DNA of 64,000 nt from Roseburia hominis (GCA_040702975.1 CP159990.1:2914001-2978000), one strand, 5' to 3'; shown: positions 35,650 to 45,408, counted from the stretch's first letter. A program made the numbers and translations. Notes: a model not told the origin generated them from the letters alone.

Positions 35650-37419
35650 TTATTTATAGTTTTGTACCACAATTTGCGGGGTTTTTACGCCCTGGTACTC
35701 ATTGATATCCGGATAAAAGGTAAATGCCATGACAATTTCACCCGCAGACAGGAGGCTGCCTGATTCCAAGCGCTGCCGCACATAGGCGCCGAACCTCTGA
35801 CCGACATAATCCATAAAGTCCGGAATATTTCCGAAATACATGGCCGTAAGCCGCTCGCTTCCATCTTCCACCTGCATTTTTAATACGTTTCGGTTTTTCC
35901 CCAGAATCCGCGCGTTTCGCACGCTCACCTGCCGCTGGGCAAAGACCGGCTTCGCATTTCCCTTTCCGAAGGGCTCCATAACATGGATCTCCTGCACGAA
36001 CTCCTCTGTGACATAGCGAAACGGAAGCTGCATATCGATGGAAACTTTCTCTACCAGATCCGCTCTTTGAAGCCCCGACCTGGCATTAATCAGCCTGCGG
36101 AATTCTTCCAGATTCTCCTCCGGCATTGAGAGCCCCGCCGCCATCTTATGTCCTCCGAATCTGGTCATGAGATATGCGCACCGGTTGAGCCCTTCGTACA
36201 TGTGCCAGGACTCGATGGATCTTCCGGAGCCCTTCAGCCCTTCCTCCGCCCTGGTAAGAACAAAGACCGGCCTATAATATTTTTCCCTCACTCGCCCGGC
36301 AACGATTCCGGCCAGACTTTCGTGACAATCCGGCAGATAGATCACCAGCACATCGTCTTCCCGTATCTCTGTATTTTCCACCTGAATCAGGGCGTCCTCC
36401 ACGGCGGCTGCCGTCATGTCTTTGCGGCTGTCGTTTAGCGCTTTTAAATCCCCCGCCAGAACATCGGCCTCCCGGACTGTTTTGGCCTCCAGAAGAGCCA
36501 GGGCGCGTTTCGCCGTATCCAGACGTCCGCTGGCGTTCATACATGGTCCCAGCACAAATCCGATATGGTAGGCCGAAAGAGACTCCTTACGCACCCCCGT
36601 ACACTCGATCAGGGCACGAAGGCCTTTATTCTGTGTGCGTTTCAGCATCTCCAGCCCCTGCCTCACAAAAATGCGATTCTCATCTACCAGGTCCATCACA
36701 TCACCCACCGTAGCGATGGCAACATTTTCCATCAGATAATCCACGTCGCAGACATCTTTTCCCATGGCTTCAAGCAGCGCTTCCACCAGCTTATATGCCA
36801 CCGCTGCTCCGCACAGACCCTTAAATGGATATTCACAGTCCCACCGTTTGGGATCGACCACCGCATCTGCCGCGGGAAGCAGATAACGCCGCTCCCCATC
36901 CTCCGTTTCCTCATAGGGAACTTCATGATGATCTGTCACCACCACCGTCATTCCCATCTCTTTTGCATAGGCGATCTCCTCACGGGCCGCAATCCCGTTA
37001 TCACAGGTGATGATCACCTCTATCCCGTCGTCAAGCGCACGCTCAATCAGATGCCGGTTCAGTCCATAGCCGTCCTTCATCCGGTCGGGGATATCACTGT
37101 CCACCTCCGCACCCAGCGCGCGAAGTCCCTCGAGAAGAATATAGGTGGACTGAATCCCGTCAATATCATAGTCGCCGATGATTCGCAGCTTCTTTCCCTC
37201 CCGGATACTCTCCATCAGGACATCCACCGCCTTATCCATATCCCGCATCAGCATTCCGTCATACAAATCGTTTATCGTGCCGTTCAAATACCGTTCGATC
37301 GCCTCATCTCCCACCACATCGCGGTTGCGTATCAAGGCCGCAATCCGGGGGCTGATATGGAATTTCTCACTAATATGCGAAAAATCTGCACCTTTTCTCA
37401 GAAGCACCCAGTTCTCCAT
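35650..37419 (-). CDS. recJ: Single-stranded-DNA-specific exonuclease RecJ
   Basis: A 589-residue DHH-family nuclease: motif I IIGDYDIDGIQSTY (about 80-93), ITCDNGIAAREE, motif with VTDHHEVPYEE (DHH) and the DHHA1 part GGHKMAAGLS. It degrades ssDNA 5' to 3' during repair and recombination. ATG 37419 follows GAGG by nine bases; the in-frame GTG at 37434 is less likely. Upstream neighbour is secDF. Confidence 0.92.
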   Translation of the reverse strand: MENWVLLRKGADFSHISEKFHISPRIAALIRNRDVVGDEAIERYLNGTINDLYDGMLMRDMDKAVDVLMESIREGKKLRIIGDYDIDGIQSTYILLEGLRALGAEVDSDIPDRMKDGYGLNRHLIERALDDGIEVIITCDNGIAAREEIAYAKEMGMTVVVTDHHEVPYEETEDGERRYLLPAADAVVDPKRWDCEYPFKGLCGAAVAYKLVEALLEAMGKDVCDVDYLMENVAIATVGDVMDLVDENRIFVRQGLEMLKRTQNKGLRALIECTGVRKESLSAYHIGFVLGPCMNASGRLDTAKRALALLEAKTVREADVLAGDLKALNDSRKDMTAAAVEDALIQVENTEIREDDVLVIYLPDCHESLAGIVAGRVREKYYRPVFVLTRAEEGLKGSGRSIESWHMYEGLNRCAYLMTRFGGHKMAAGLSMPEENLEEFRRLINARSGLQRADLVEKVSIDMQLPFRYVTEEFVQEIHVMEPFGKGNAKPVFAQRQVSVRNARILGKNRNVLKMQVEDGSERLTAMYFGNIPDFMDYVGQRFGAYVRQRLESGSLLSAGEIVMAFTFYPDINEYQGVKTPQIVVQNYK

Positions 37420-37548
37420 CTTTCGTTTCCTCACCCGATTCTTTTATCTGCCCGCCATCTTCAGGAAATGTCCGGCAAATTCTATTTCTCCATGTATAGA
37501 GGAAAAGGTGCCGGATATGCTCCAACACCTTTTCTCTATGCAATTCTG

Positions 37549-39732
37549 TTATTTTTTCTTCTTTCCAACGGCTGCTTTCACCGGCTCTGCCTTCTTGCCG
37601 AACCTTGTCCGCATCACATACCACAGTGCGCCTGTGATACATACAGAAGAGTATGCTCCGCAGATAATACCTACCATCAACGGGCTTGCGAACTCTTTGA
37701 TAGAGCTGACGCCCATGATATAAAGTACCGCTACCATGACGAAGGTCGTCAAAGAAGTGTAGATACTTCTGGTAAGTGTATAAGTAATACTCTTGTTCAC
37801 TACATCAGCAAGGTCCTCGTCGCGCTTCTTAAGGTGCATCTCCTCACGGATACGGTCGAAGATTACGATAGTCGCATTGATCGAGTAACCTACGATCGTC
37901 AGCATACATGCGATAAAGGTGTTGCCCACAGATACTCTCGCAACTGCATAGAACATGAGTACCACCAGTACGTCATGAATCAGCGCTGCTACCGCACTGG
38001 TCGCGAACCGGATATCCTTGAACCGGAACCAGATATAGATCAGCATACAAATCGTTGCAATCACCACCGCTACAATCGCGTCGCTTCTCATCTCCGCACT
38101 TACGGTAGAACTGATATTTTCAGCAGTAATCAGGGAATCATCTACTCCGAACTTCTCGACCAAAGCCGCATTCAGTTCTTCACGCTTCTGAAGATCCAGA
38201 GTCTGAGTCTTGATCACTACCTGATTGCTGCCCTTTACCTTCTGTGTCTGCACGTTCTTGTCGCCTGTCACTTCCTCTACGACCGGAACGATCTCAGAGT
38301 CAATCTCTTTGATACTGTAATCCTTGTCAAAGGTCACGTTCGTCGCCGTACCACCCTTGAAGTCAAGGCTGTAATTCAGCGCTCCGTCTCCTTTGCCTGC
38401 ATGGATTCCCATTGCAGCAAATCCGGCAAGGATCACAACAGCTGACAGTGCAAAACATATAGCTCTTTTGCTAAGGAAATTAATCACCTTTCTATCTTTA
38501 TGTTTCTTCGCATAGAACTTCTCACTGCGGATACCGATAGCATAGAAGGCGAATACAATCACTCTCGTAATGATCAGCGCCGTGAACATGGATACCACGA
38601 TACCCAAAGCCAATGTCTGTGCAAATCCCTTCACACTTCCGGAACCCTTAAGTCCCAGCACGATTGCCGCGATCAGGGTCGTCACGTTACCGTCCACGAT
38701 TGCAGACATTGCTTTCTTAAAGCCGTTTCTCAGTGAAGAGCGAACACTGATTCCTGCGCCGATCTCCTCACGTACACGGGCAAATATAATGACGTTCGCA
38801 TCTACCGCCATACCGATACCCAGAATAATACCTGCGATACCCGGCAGAGTCAGGGTAATGTCGAATGCATTCAAAAATACGATTACGATTCCGGTATAAA
38901 TGATTAGTGCCAGGCTGGCAGCAAATCCCGGAAGCAGGTAAACGATACACATAAATACAAAGATAATTGCAAGACCGATGGCACCCGCATACAAGCTGGT
39001 GCTGATTGCTTCCTCGCCGAGCTGTGCGCCCACCACGTTGGAACGGAGTTCTTCCAGTTCCAGCTTCAGTCCACCAATACGGATGGTGGAAGCCAGGGTA
39101 TCTGCTTCCTCATAGTCAGCCATACCCTCGATGATTGCCTGACCATTTGAAATCACACTGTTTACTTTCGGTGCACTGACGGTCTCACCGTCATAAATAA
39201 TAGAAATCACTTTATTAAGGTTCTCTTCCGTCGCTTTTGCGAACTTTTCAGCACCTTCCTTTGTCATTTCCAGAGATACCACATATTCTTTATTCTTTGT
39301 GGTCTGATTCTCTATCGCCTTTGCCTCTGCGGTTTTGATATCTGAGCCGTCAAGAACCGTCTCACCCGCAGAATCCTTGAATTCCAGAGATCCCGGTTTT
39401 CCAAGCTCTTCCAGAACTTTATTGGCATCGGACACGCCTGGAATCTCTATATTGATTCGGTTATCCCCTTCCTGATAAACGGTCGCTTCCGTGCTGTACT
39501 GCTCCACACGCTTTTGCAGCTTGTAGACCGTATCTGCCATCTCTTCACTGGTAGGATTCTTCTCTTTTGCCTGATAGGTGATGCTGACACCGCCGGCCAG
39601 GTCAAGACCCAGCTTAATATTTCTCGCAGAACCGATGTGGCCCTTTCCGAATCCCTGCCAGCAGGTAAATCCAAGCAATCCGATAAGCACCGCGGTCAGG
39701 ATCAGGCTAATGACGCCTTTACTTTTTTTCAT
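37549..39732 (-). CDS. secDF: Protein translocase SecD-SecF fusion
   Basis: A 727-residue protein with 12 expected membrane segments. SecD half: GLDLAGGVSITYQAKE (D1), IGGLKLELEE, and the membrane motif GIAGIILGIGMAVDANVIIFARVREE. SecF half: YSLDFKGGTATNVTF and SINATIVIFDRIREEMH. SecDF drives late steps of secretion using the proton gradient. ATG 39732 is preferred over 39756, which lies inside scfB and lacks a ribosome binding site. The start is seven bases from the scfB stop. Confidence 0.95.
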   Translation of the reverse strand: MKKSKGVISLILTAVLIGLLGFTCWQGFGKGHIGSARNIKLGLDLAGGVSITYQAKEKNPTSEEMADTVYKLQKRVEQYSTEATVYQEGDNRINIEIPGVSDANKVLEELGKPGSLEFKDSAGETVLDGSDIKTAEAKAIENQTTKNKEYVVSLEMTKEGAEKFAKATEENLNKVISIIYDGETVSAPKVNSVISNGQAIIEGMADYEEADTLASTIRIGGLKLELEELRSNVVGAQLGEEAISTSLYAGAIGLAIIFVFMCIVYLLPGFAASLALIIYTGIVIVFLNAFDITLTLPGIAGIILGIGMAVDANVIIFARVREEIGAGISVRSSLRNGFKKAMSAIVDGNVTTLIAAIVLGLKGSGSVKGFAQTLALGIVVSMFTALIITRVIVFAFYAIGIRSEKFYAKKHKDRKVINFLSKRAICFALSAVVILAGFAAMGIHAGKGDGALNYSLDFKGGTATNVTFDKDYSIKEIDSEIVPVVEEVTGDKNVQTQKVKGSNQVVIKTQTLDLQKREELNAALVEKFGVDDSLITAENISSTVSAEMRSDAIVAVVIATICMLIYIWFRFKDIRFATSAVAALIHDVLVVLMFYAVARVSVGNTFIACMLTIVGYSINATIVIFDRIREEMHLKKRDEDLADVVNKSITYTLTRSIYTSLTTFVMVAVLYIMGVSSIKEFASPLMVGIICGAYSSVCITGALWYVMRTRFGKKAEPVKAAVGKKKK

Positions 39733-39739
39733 CTCTTTC

Positions 39740-41143
39740 TTACTTCCTTTCTTCATCTGCCAGAGCAGCCTTTATCATAATAGCGCACTCCACTCTCTTA
39801 CGTTCCATCTCGCAGCCCAGATCATAGGAATCCTTAAGGCCGTCCGCATACTTATATGCATTCGCCATACAACCTCCGCTGCAATAAAATCTTGCAAAAC
39901 AATCCCTGCATTTTTCCTTTGTGTAGACGTTGCAGCATCGGAATTCATCTGCAATCTCCGGTCTTGTAATTCCCTCATCCACATTACCCATCAGGAAATC
40001 CTCGTCCCCGACGAACTGATGGCAGGGGTAGAAGTCTCCCCATGGAGTGACTGCCAGATACTCCGTTCCGCTTCCGCAGCCGGAAAGTCTCTTTGAAAGG
40101 CAGGGGCCACCCTCCAGATCAATCATGAAATGGAAGAAATTGAATCCTTCTCCCTTTCTTTCCTTCTCTATCATGTACTTCGCAAGTTTATCGTATTCCT
40201 CGAAAATCTGTGGGAGGTCCTCCTCGCGGATCGCATATGGATCGGAGGCATCACCTACCACCGGCTCAATGGACATCTGCTTAAAGCCCAGCTCGTCAAA
40301 ATGCTTCACATCTTCGGAAAAGTCCAGATTGTTCCGGGTAAAGGTTCCCCGAATATAGTATTTCTCCTGATTCCGTGAATCCGCCAGCTTCCGGAACTTG
40401 GGAACGATCAGATCATAACTCCCCTTTCCATTCCTGAACGGACGCATCCGGTCATTGACTTCTCTTCGTCCGTCAAGGCTTAAGACCACATTGTCCATCT
40501 CTTTATTAATAAACTCCTGAATCTCATCATTTAACAGTACACCGTTGGTCGTGACGGTAAAACGGAAATGCTTGTCATGCAGTTTTTCCTGCTCCCTTCC
40601 GTATGCCACCAAGTCTTTTACCACCTGCCAGTTCATCAGCGGCTCCCCACCGAAGAAATCCACTTCCAGATTGTGTCTGCTGCCTGAATTAGCAATTAGA
40701 AAATCCAGGGCCTTTTTTCCTACTTCATAACTCATAAGCGCACGGCGGCCATGGTATTCTCCTTCTTCTGCAAAACAGTATTTGCAGGCAAGGTTACAAT
40801 CATGTGCGATGTGAAGGCAAAGCGCCTTTACCACCGTCTTACGCTTCATTACTTCCCCAATGTATGGTTCGTATGTATCCGGGACGAACAGCTGTCCTGC
40901 GCCGGTCAGCTCTGCCACATCCTCTATGATCTCCTTTAGCTCATCCTCCGGATACTTCTCTCCTAATGCTTTTCTTACATACTCCCAGGTCTCATCGGCC
41001 TTAATCGTCTTCTGCGTGTGATTGGGATTTAACTCATTCAGACAGGCGATCACATCATATCCCGGCTCGTCCACCACATGGACACAGCCACTGTTCACGT
41101 CCAGCACGATCCGGTATCCGTTATTCTGGTACTGATGAATCAT
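39740..41143 (-). CDS. scfB: SCIFF-peptide maturase, radical SAM/SPASM thioether-forming enzyme
   Basis: A 467-residue enzyme. An N-terminal RRE-like region, radical SAM cysteines CNLACKYCFAEEGEY (about 116-130, C-x3-C-x2-C), then GGEPLMNW and a C-terminal SPASM/twitch region rich in cysteines (CRDCFARFYCSGGC). In Clostridia this enzyme forms thioether bonds in the SCIFF peptide. The precursor gene lies upstream at 41488-41631. A palindromic element and its terminator-like hairpin lie between the two. Confidence 0.95.
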   Translation of the reverse strand: MIHQYQNNGYRIVLDVNSGCVHVVDEPGYDVIACLNELNPNHTQKTIKADETWEYVRKALGEKYPEDELKEIIEDVAELTGAGQLFVPDTYEPYIGEVMKRKTVVKALCLHIAHDCNLACKYCFAEEGEYHGRRALMSYEVGKKALDFLIANSGSRHNLEVDFFGGEPLMNWQVVKDLVAYGREQEKLHDKHFRFTVTTNGVLLNDEIQEFINKEMDNVVLSLDGRREVNDRMRPFRNGKGSYDLIVPKFRKLADSRNQEKYYIRGTFTRNNLDFSEDVKHFDELGFKQMSIEPVVGDASDPYAIREEDLPQIFEEYDKLAKYMIEKERKGEGFNFFHFMIDLEGGPCLSKRLSGCGSGTEYLAVTPWGDFYPCHQFVGDEDFLMGNVDEGITRPEIADEFRCCNVYTKEKCRDCFARFYCSGGCMANAYKYADGLKDSYDLGCEMERKRVECAIMIKAALADEERK

Positions 41144-41207
41144 CAAACGTACCCCTTTCTATTGTTATCATTCCTAATTATCGCCAGAACAAATAGCCAT
41201 CAAACGT

Positions 41208-41255
41208 CTTCGCGGATACGTTTGGCAACAAAAAAGGTCCACCGGACCTTTTTAT
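41208..41255 (+). repeat. Dispersed palindromic element, copy D, forming a terminator-like hairpin before scfB
   Basis: AAAAAGGTCC-ACC-GGACCTTTTT (41231-41253) is a perfect palindrome. On the minus strand it reads as a hairpin followed by TTTTTT and then GTTGCCAAACGTATCC, which resembles the conserved flank. The rest of the unit is diverged. It lies between scfA and scfB. Confidence 0.65.
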
Positions 41256-41354
41256 CATATGATGTCGAGGTCAAAAGACATTTTGTCCCCTATGATATAC
41301 GGATTACTCCGCACTTCGTGCCCCCGTAATCCTAAAACACCTCAAATCCGCTCA
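41255..41354. repeat. Second dispersed repeat type, copy Q
   Basis: Two modules shared with 50815-50932: TCATATGATGTCGAGGTCAA at the left and ACACCTCAAATCCGCTCA at the right (the second in inverted orientation relative to the other copy). Between them GGATTAC and GTAATCC form a hairpin. The gap 41144-41487 contains this repeat and palindromic copies D and E and nothing else that I recognise. Confidence 0.5.
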
Positions 41355-41357
41355 GAT

Positions 41358-41412
41358 ATGCCTGGCACCGAGTGAACATCCGCCGGATGTTCACTTAGGT
41401 ATGCCTGGCAAC
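41358..41412 (+). repeat. Dispersed palindromic element, copy E
   Basis: GTGAACATCC-GCC-GGATGTTCAC core, flanked by CTTAGGTATGCCTGGCAAC and, on the other side, by ATGCCTGGCACCGA, the tail of a further unit. The conserved end abuts a long hairpin (41418-41451) that follows scfA. Confidence 0.8.
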
Positions 41413-41417
41413 CAACA

Positions 41418-41461
41418 GACAGCGGCTAGTGTCACACTAGGAGCCGCTGTCCGCCTTTTTT
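41418..41461. terminator. Hairpin between scfA and palindromic copy E
   Basis: GACAGCGGCT (41418-41427) pairs with AGCCGCTGTC (41442-41451). The T-run (CCTTTTTT) follows on the plus strand; on the minus strand, the direction of scfA, the hairpin is followed by only TGTTGGTT. It may still end or attenuate scfA transcripts. Confidence 0.6.
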
Positions 41462-41487
41462 CTCAATACTCGTCTGAAATTCTCTAT

Positions 41488-41631
41488 CTACTTATGATGT
41501 TCGCAGGTCTGATTTCCTACTGTACAGGAAGTCTTACATGCAGACTGACAGGATGTCTGGCACTCACCGCATCCGCCCTTTTTGATAGTATTGTTCAAAG
41601 TCTGGGTATTCAGTGTTTTGATGTGCTTCAT
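41488..41631 (-). CDS. scfA: SCIFF ranthipeptide precursor (six cysteines in forty-five residues)
   Basis: A 47-residue peptide. Leader MKHIKTLNTQTLNNTIKKGG, core with six cysteines spaced as in the family (CGECQTSC, QSACKTSC, then a single late C). This is the near-universal clostridial SCIFF peptide; the maturase links cysteine sulfurs to other residues. AAGGAGGAG precedes ATG 41631. The product's function in the cell is thought to involve quorum sensing or stress, but is not settled. Confidence 0.95.
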   Translation of the reverse strand: MKHIKTLNTQTLNNTIKKGGCGECQTSCQSACKTSCTVGNQTCEHHK

Positions 41632-41848
41632 CGCAAACTCCTCCTTTATCGCTGTTATACTTAAAATCATAAGCGGTATCTATGTATACACTCTCACCGC
41701 TTCTGTATCAGGCCGCCAAAAGGCGCAGTATCCCAAATACTATCCTAGTATAGCATAACTCTCTTAAAATCGTCAATGTATAGCCGAAGAGTTTTTGCAG
41801 GTTTTTCAAGATAATTTCAGTTGGAACCCTGCCCTTCTTTTCTACTGT

Positions 41849-42970
41849 CTAACCGATTAATACCTGTTTTCCTTTAAACGCGAATCCATATCTGCGTATT
41901 TTCTCTGCCGGAATCTCTTTTGCTTCCAATGCGGCTGCATATTTCTTATTGTCAATCTGCGAAAGCGCTGCCTCCACCGTATCCTCCAGACACGTTTCTC
42001 TGCGCGGGTTAAATACTTTAAATTCCAGTATAATGGCATCCAGTTCCGGTTTTCTCGGCTCCAGTATCACATCGTATCTGCCAAATCCACTCTCCCGATT
42101 AGAAATCACGGCATACTTGTCCGTCAGTTCCACCATAAGTCCCAGCACAAATCCATGATAGAAGCGCTCCGGCTCCGCTTCACCGGAAGGTCTGTTCCCA
42201 ACATCAAAATAACTGAATGTTGCGAGAGCCACCCTGTTCATGTACACATTCATCGCATCTAAATCTCCCAAAAGCAGTGCCTTTATAAAATCATTATAAT
42301 TCGAAGAGGTCGAGGCAAACCAGCCCCTCACCATGCCTCGGAACATGACTTTTACCTCAAAATTCGTAAGCTCCAGCTCATAGACCTGCTTCCACTCCCC
42401 ATATTCCGAAGCCTTGATCTCATGATTTTTCACTTTGAGATACCCACTGGCAAGAAGAAGACTCCAGATTGCGCTCTCGTCCAGATCAAGCTGATTATAC
42501 ACAATCTGTTCATCAATCTCGGTAACTACAGATCCGCCATTTAATAGTTCTTTGAACACTTCTTTAATATTTCCTGCACTTTCCCGGACCAATTTTCCTG
42601 CCAGACTGTTACTGCTTGTGTTGGCCCAATAAGGCCCTACAGCCTGTTTGTCCAAATAATTAATAATTGACCATGGATTATAGATATCCCTTTTTCCTCC
42701 AAACGTAAAACCGTCATACCATGCTTTCACACAATCCCTGTTTTCCCAAAGTCCATACTCTTTCAAAGCCAGATAAACTTCCTGTTCCGTAAATCCAAAT
42801 ACCTCTTCATACTTGGCCGAAGTTCCGAATCGACGTGGGCGGGTGATCAGGGTAACACTGTCCCCGCTCTCCCACCATTCTTTTATAAAAGCCGTTTTAT
42901 CAATATAGAAATAATCCCTTGTTCGGATTACACTAAAATCCTGATTCCCAATTCCAATCGTTCTTGACAT
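41849..42970 (-). CDS. AAA-ATPase-like/PDDEXK family protein with the ATPase core deleted in frame
   Basis: 373 residues, against about 550 for the family (AAA-ATPase-like domain followed by a PDDEXK nuclease-like domain). The start IGNQDFSVIRTRDYFYIDKT and TLITRPRRFG are typical, but the Walker A KT that should follow is missing: the sequence jumps to TSAKYEEVFGFTEQEVYLAL, which belongs about 180 residues later. Walker B and sensor regions are therefore lost, while the frame is kept. The C-terminal nuclease-like part is intact (SGFGRYDVILEP, AIILEFKVF). GGAAGGAGG precedes the ATG. Probably non-functional as an ATPase. Confidence 0.8.
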   Translation of the reverse strand: MSRTIGIGNQDFSVIRTRDYFYIDKTAFIKEWWESGDSVTLITRPRRFGTSAKYEEVFGFTEQEVYLALKEYGLWENRDCVKAWYDGFTFGGKRDIYNPWSIINYLDKQAVGPYWANTSSNSLAGKLVRESAGNIKEVFKELLNGGSVVTEIDEQIVYNQLDLDESAIWSLLLASGYLKVKNHEIKASEYGEWKQVYELELTNFEVKVMFRGMVRGWFASTSSNYNDFIKALLLGDLDAMNVYMNRVALATFSYFDVGNRPSGEAEPERFYHGFVLGLMVELTDKYAVISNRESGFGRYDVILEPRKPELDAIILEFKVFNPRRETCLEDTVEAALSQIDNKKYAAALEAKEIPAEKIRRYGFAFKGKQVLIG

Positions 42971-43056
42971 AGAAGTGCCTCCTTCCTGTTACTTTTCAGT
43001 ATAGCCGATTTTTTTGTTAAATACAATTACGAACTGCCTACAGTTTTTACAAAACT

Positions 43057-43100
43057 GAGATGAAGATCCACTGGACCTTCACTTAGGTATGCTTGGCAAC
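43057..43100 (+). repeat. Dispersed palindromic element, copy F
   Basis: TGAAGATCCA-C-TGGACCTTCA, one mismatch from a perfect palindrome, followed by CTTAGGTATGCTTGGCAAC. The conserved end abuts AAAAAGCTGA, the foot of the terminator after the TIGR04086 gene. Confidence 0.78.
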
Positions 43101-43134
43101 AAAAAGCTGACCACCTTTTACAATGATCAGCTTT
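43101..43134 (-). terminator. Intrinsic terminator of the TIGR04086 gene
   Basis: On the minus strand AAAGCTGA pairs with TCAGCTTT around a loop of about 16 bases and runs into TTTTTG, directly after the stop codon. Palindromic copy F follows. Confidence 0.75.
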
Positions 43135-43139
43135 CTCTC

Positions 43140-43511
43140 TCAGGAAACCATTCCCCCCAGCATTCCTCCCGCCGCGCAGAGTGCAAATGCCATCACGGTA
43201 CTTGCTCCCCCCTGCGCACTGCGGTAAACGCCAATAGATATTAATAACAACAATGCAAAATACAATGCCCCCAGGATCAACCCCCAAAGAAATCTGCGCA
43301 CCTTTGCCAGCTTTCCGATGATCAGACCACCGGCAAATGTAGAGATTACGTAGACGGCCAGGATTCCGATCTGCACCTTCCCCTCCTCCAAATCGAACTT
43401 ATAAAGAAGGACTGTGAGGAGGAGCAAAAGCACTCCGGTCACTATGTAGGATGCCAGCAATGATTTCAGCATCCATATCGCTTTTATATCACTTTGCAAT
43501 TTCTTTTCCAT
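43140..43511 (-). CDS. TIGR04086-family small membrane protein
   Basis: 123 residues with four hydrophobic segments: LLASYIVTGVLLLLLTVLLY, IGILAVYVISTFAGGLIIG, LWGLILGALYFALLLLISIG and a C-terminal TVMAFALCAAGGMLGGM. The pattern and the position one gene from scfA match TIGR04086 proteins, which are often found near SCIFF loci in Clostridia. Function is unknown. Confidence 0.75.
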   Translation of the reverse strand: MEKKLQSDIKAIWMLKSLLASYIVTGVLLLLLTVLLYKFDLEEGKVQIGILAVYVISTFAGGLIIGKLAKVRRFLWGLILGALYFALLLLISIGVYRSAQGGASTVMAFALCAAGGMLGGMVS

Positions 43512-43577
43512 ATTCTTCCGCCTCCTTACTTACATAAAACATATGAAAGAAGGCTGTGAAATATGAATGATTCCAAC

Positions 43578-43631
43578 AAAAAGACAGATCCCCTCCATTG
43601 GAATCATACCAATAACAGAACCTGTCTTTTT
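43578..43631 (-). terminator. Intrinsic terminator of the peptidase/5-oxoproline operon
   Basis: AAAAAGACAG (43578-43587) and CTGTCTTTTT (43622-43631) are perfect arms, with an inner TTGG/CCAA pair. It reads as a terminator in both directions and lies about 75 bases after the pcp stop codon. Confidence 0.7.
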
Positions 43632-43706
43632 ACATATTTATATATTACCCTATGCAGTTTCCTTTCCCCACCCCCCAATCGTGCGGCGGGACCTCCTGCA
43701 CTTTGC

Positions 43707-44354
43707 CTAGTGGGTCGTTCCTCCCACCTGCTCTTTAATATCCTCTTCGTTCTCTACAGTCGCCTCAATCGCATACTCCAACGCTTTCGCGATGGTCTCA
43801 AGGGCCATGCTCGGCGTTCCGTTCGGTTTCGTTACTACCTGCTCATCCGCATACGGTACATGGATAAATCCTGCGCGGATATTCGGGTACTTCGTCGCTG
43901 CCATATGAAGAACATTATACATAACACAGTTGCATACATAGGTTCCTGCCGTATATGAAATATGGCACGGAATTCCATGCTCACGTACATTCTTTACGAT
44001 CGCCTTGACCGGAATCGTTGCGAAATACGCGGTCTCGCCCTCTGCCTGAAGCGGCTCGTCCATCGGCTGCTCACCGTCATTATCCGGAATTCTTGCCTCG
44101 ACCAGATTGATTCCTACCTTCTCGATAGTCACGCAGGAACGCCCGCCAGCCTGACCCACATTGATCACTACATCCGGATTATGTTCCTTGATTCCTGCCT
44201 CAACAGCCGGGCCGCTCTTTGAAAATACGGTCGGAATCTCCAGTTTGATGATCTCGGCGCCTGCGATGGCATCCGGCAGAAGTTTTACTGCCTCATACGC
44301 CGGGTTCACGCTCTCTCCGCCAAACGGATCAAAGCCTGTAACTAAAACTTTCAT
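43707..44354 (-). CDS. pcp: Pyroglutamyl-peptidase I
   Basis: A 215-residue cysteine peptidase of family C15. Start [19 protein letters not shown] is diagnostic; the catalytic Glu region is [16 protein letters not shown], Cys in [10 protein letters not shown] (about 140-149) and His in GFIHVPYAD (about 165-173). It removes N-terminal pyroglutamate from peptides, giving 5-oxoproline. AAAGGAGGAAA precedes ATG 44354. Last gene of an operon with 5-oxoproline transporter subunits, so product and transporter fit together. Confidence 0.95.
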   Translation of the reverse strand: MKVLVTGFDPFGGESVNPAYEAVKLLPDAIAGAEIIKLEIPTVFSKSGPAVEAGIKEHNPDVVINVGQAGGRSCVTIEKVGINLVEARIPDNDGEQPMDEPLQAEGETAYFATIPVKAIVKNVREHGIPCHISYTAGTYVCNCVMYNVLHMAATKYPNIRAGFIHVPYADEQVVTKPNGTPSMALETIAKALEYAIEATVENEEDIKEQVGGTTH

Positions 44355-44418
44355 TTCTATTTCCTCCTTTACCTTCATACTCCATTTTTTATAGGATGCT
44401 TTACGCTCGCCTGCCGCT

Positions 44419-45408
44419 CTAGTACGGCACAGCCTCCGGTATAATAATCCGGCCCTGCTGCATAATCTGCCTGTTATCCGTATAAATATCCGGCTCATGG
44501 CACACCAGGTCAAAATGTCCATTGGCATTCTGCCGTCCGCCAAGCGCCAGATTTCTTCCAAGTCCAATATGGAAGGTCCCATAGGCAGACTCATCTTCAA
44601 TATAACAATTCCCCAGACACCGGGAATACGAATTCAGGCCGATTCCAAATTCTCCTCCAATATAGATTCTGGAATCCCGATACCCTTCCATGTATTCCTT
44701 AAGCCGTTTTCCGGTCGGGGTCTCCTCGATCTTCACGATCCTGCCCCCGCTGAACACGATTTTTGTCGGCTCGTCTGCCTTTCCGATATACCCGAGAGAG
44801 CCATCCAGCATCATGACGCCTTCCGTCTTCGTCTCCTCAATCGGAACATACACCTCGATGCTCGCGGAAGAATATCCCTTTCCATCTTTGACCACGCCGT
44901 TAAAAAATCCCGGAACGCGTCCGCTCTTTCCCATATGCAGATCCGTGCCCGCCGGAGTCGTCACATGAAGCCTGCTGGAGCTTTTCAGGTATTTCATGAT
45001 CACCTTCGCCATCAGGCGGCTCTTTCGGGTGTCCATGGTCAGGAAGTCATATCCCAGCATCGACCTACCATCATTCGTGGATAACGGAAGAGACAAAAAT
45101 TTCTTATGCTTCTGGATCGCACGCTTCGCCGCCTTTGTCGTCACAAGCGAATATTCCGTTGCCGCAATGATTGCAGTGTAAGGATCAAATACCTCCTCAT
45201 TCTCGTCAAAGAACACCCCTACATGGCGCCCTTTGTTCTCCACGACCAAAGAGTTCACCGACCTGGCCCTTCCAAGAGCCGCCTTGCGCATAATCCGGGA
45301 CTCTGCCAGATGTTCTTTTGTTGTCACGATCAGCAGCCTGTCCCAGGGCTTTACCTGCACCCATTTTTCAATAATAATTTTTGCCCCTCTCCCCATTTCC
45401 CACGACAT
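44419..45408 (-). CDS. M29-like aminopeptidase
   Basis: A 329-residue protein related to the thermophilic aminopeptidase (AmpS/M29) family. Likely metal ligands are the Glu in GGEFGIGLN (about 244-252) and the residues in [10 protein letters not shown] and [16 protein letters not shown] at the C-terminus. It is shorter than classical M29 enzymes (about 410), as are many clostridial members. It would release N-terminal residues from imported peptides. Between the DUF979 transporter subunit and pcp. Confidence 0.8.
   Translation of the reverse strand: MSWEMGRGAKIIIEKWVQVKPWDRLLIVTTKEHLAESRIMRKAALGRARSVNSLVVENKGRHVGVFFDENEEVFDPYTAIIAATEYSLVTTKAAKRAIQKHKKFLSLPLSTNDGRSMLGYDFLTMDTRKSRLMAKVIMKYLKSSSRLHVTTPAGTDLHMGKSGRVPGFFNGVVKDGKGYSSASIEVYVPIEETKTEGVMMLDGSLGYIGKADEPTKIVFSGGRIVKIEETPTGKRLKEYMEGYRDSRIYIGGEFGIGLNSYSRCLGNCYIEDESAYGTFHIGLGRNLALGGRQNANGHFDLVCHEPDIYTDNRQIMQQGRIIIPEAVPY

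Noticed and set aside
43027..43287. Open reading frame across palindromic copy F and the start of the TIGR04086 region
   Set aside because: Same effect of the repeat; it overlaps a better gene in another frame.
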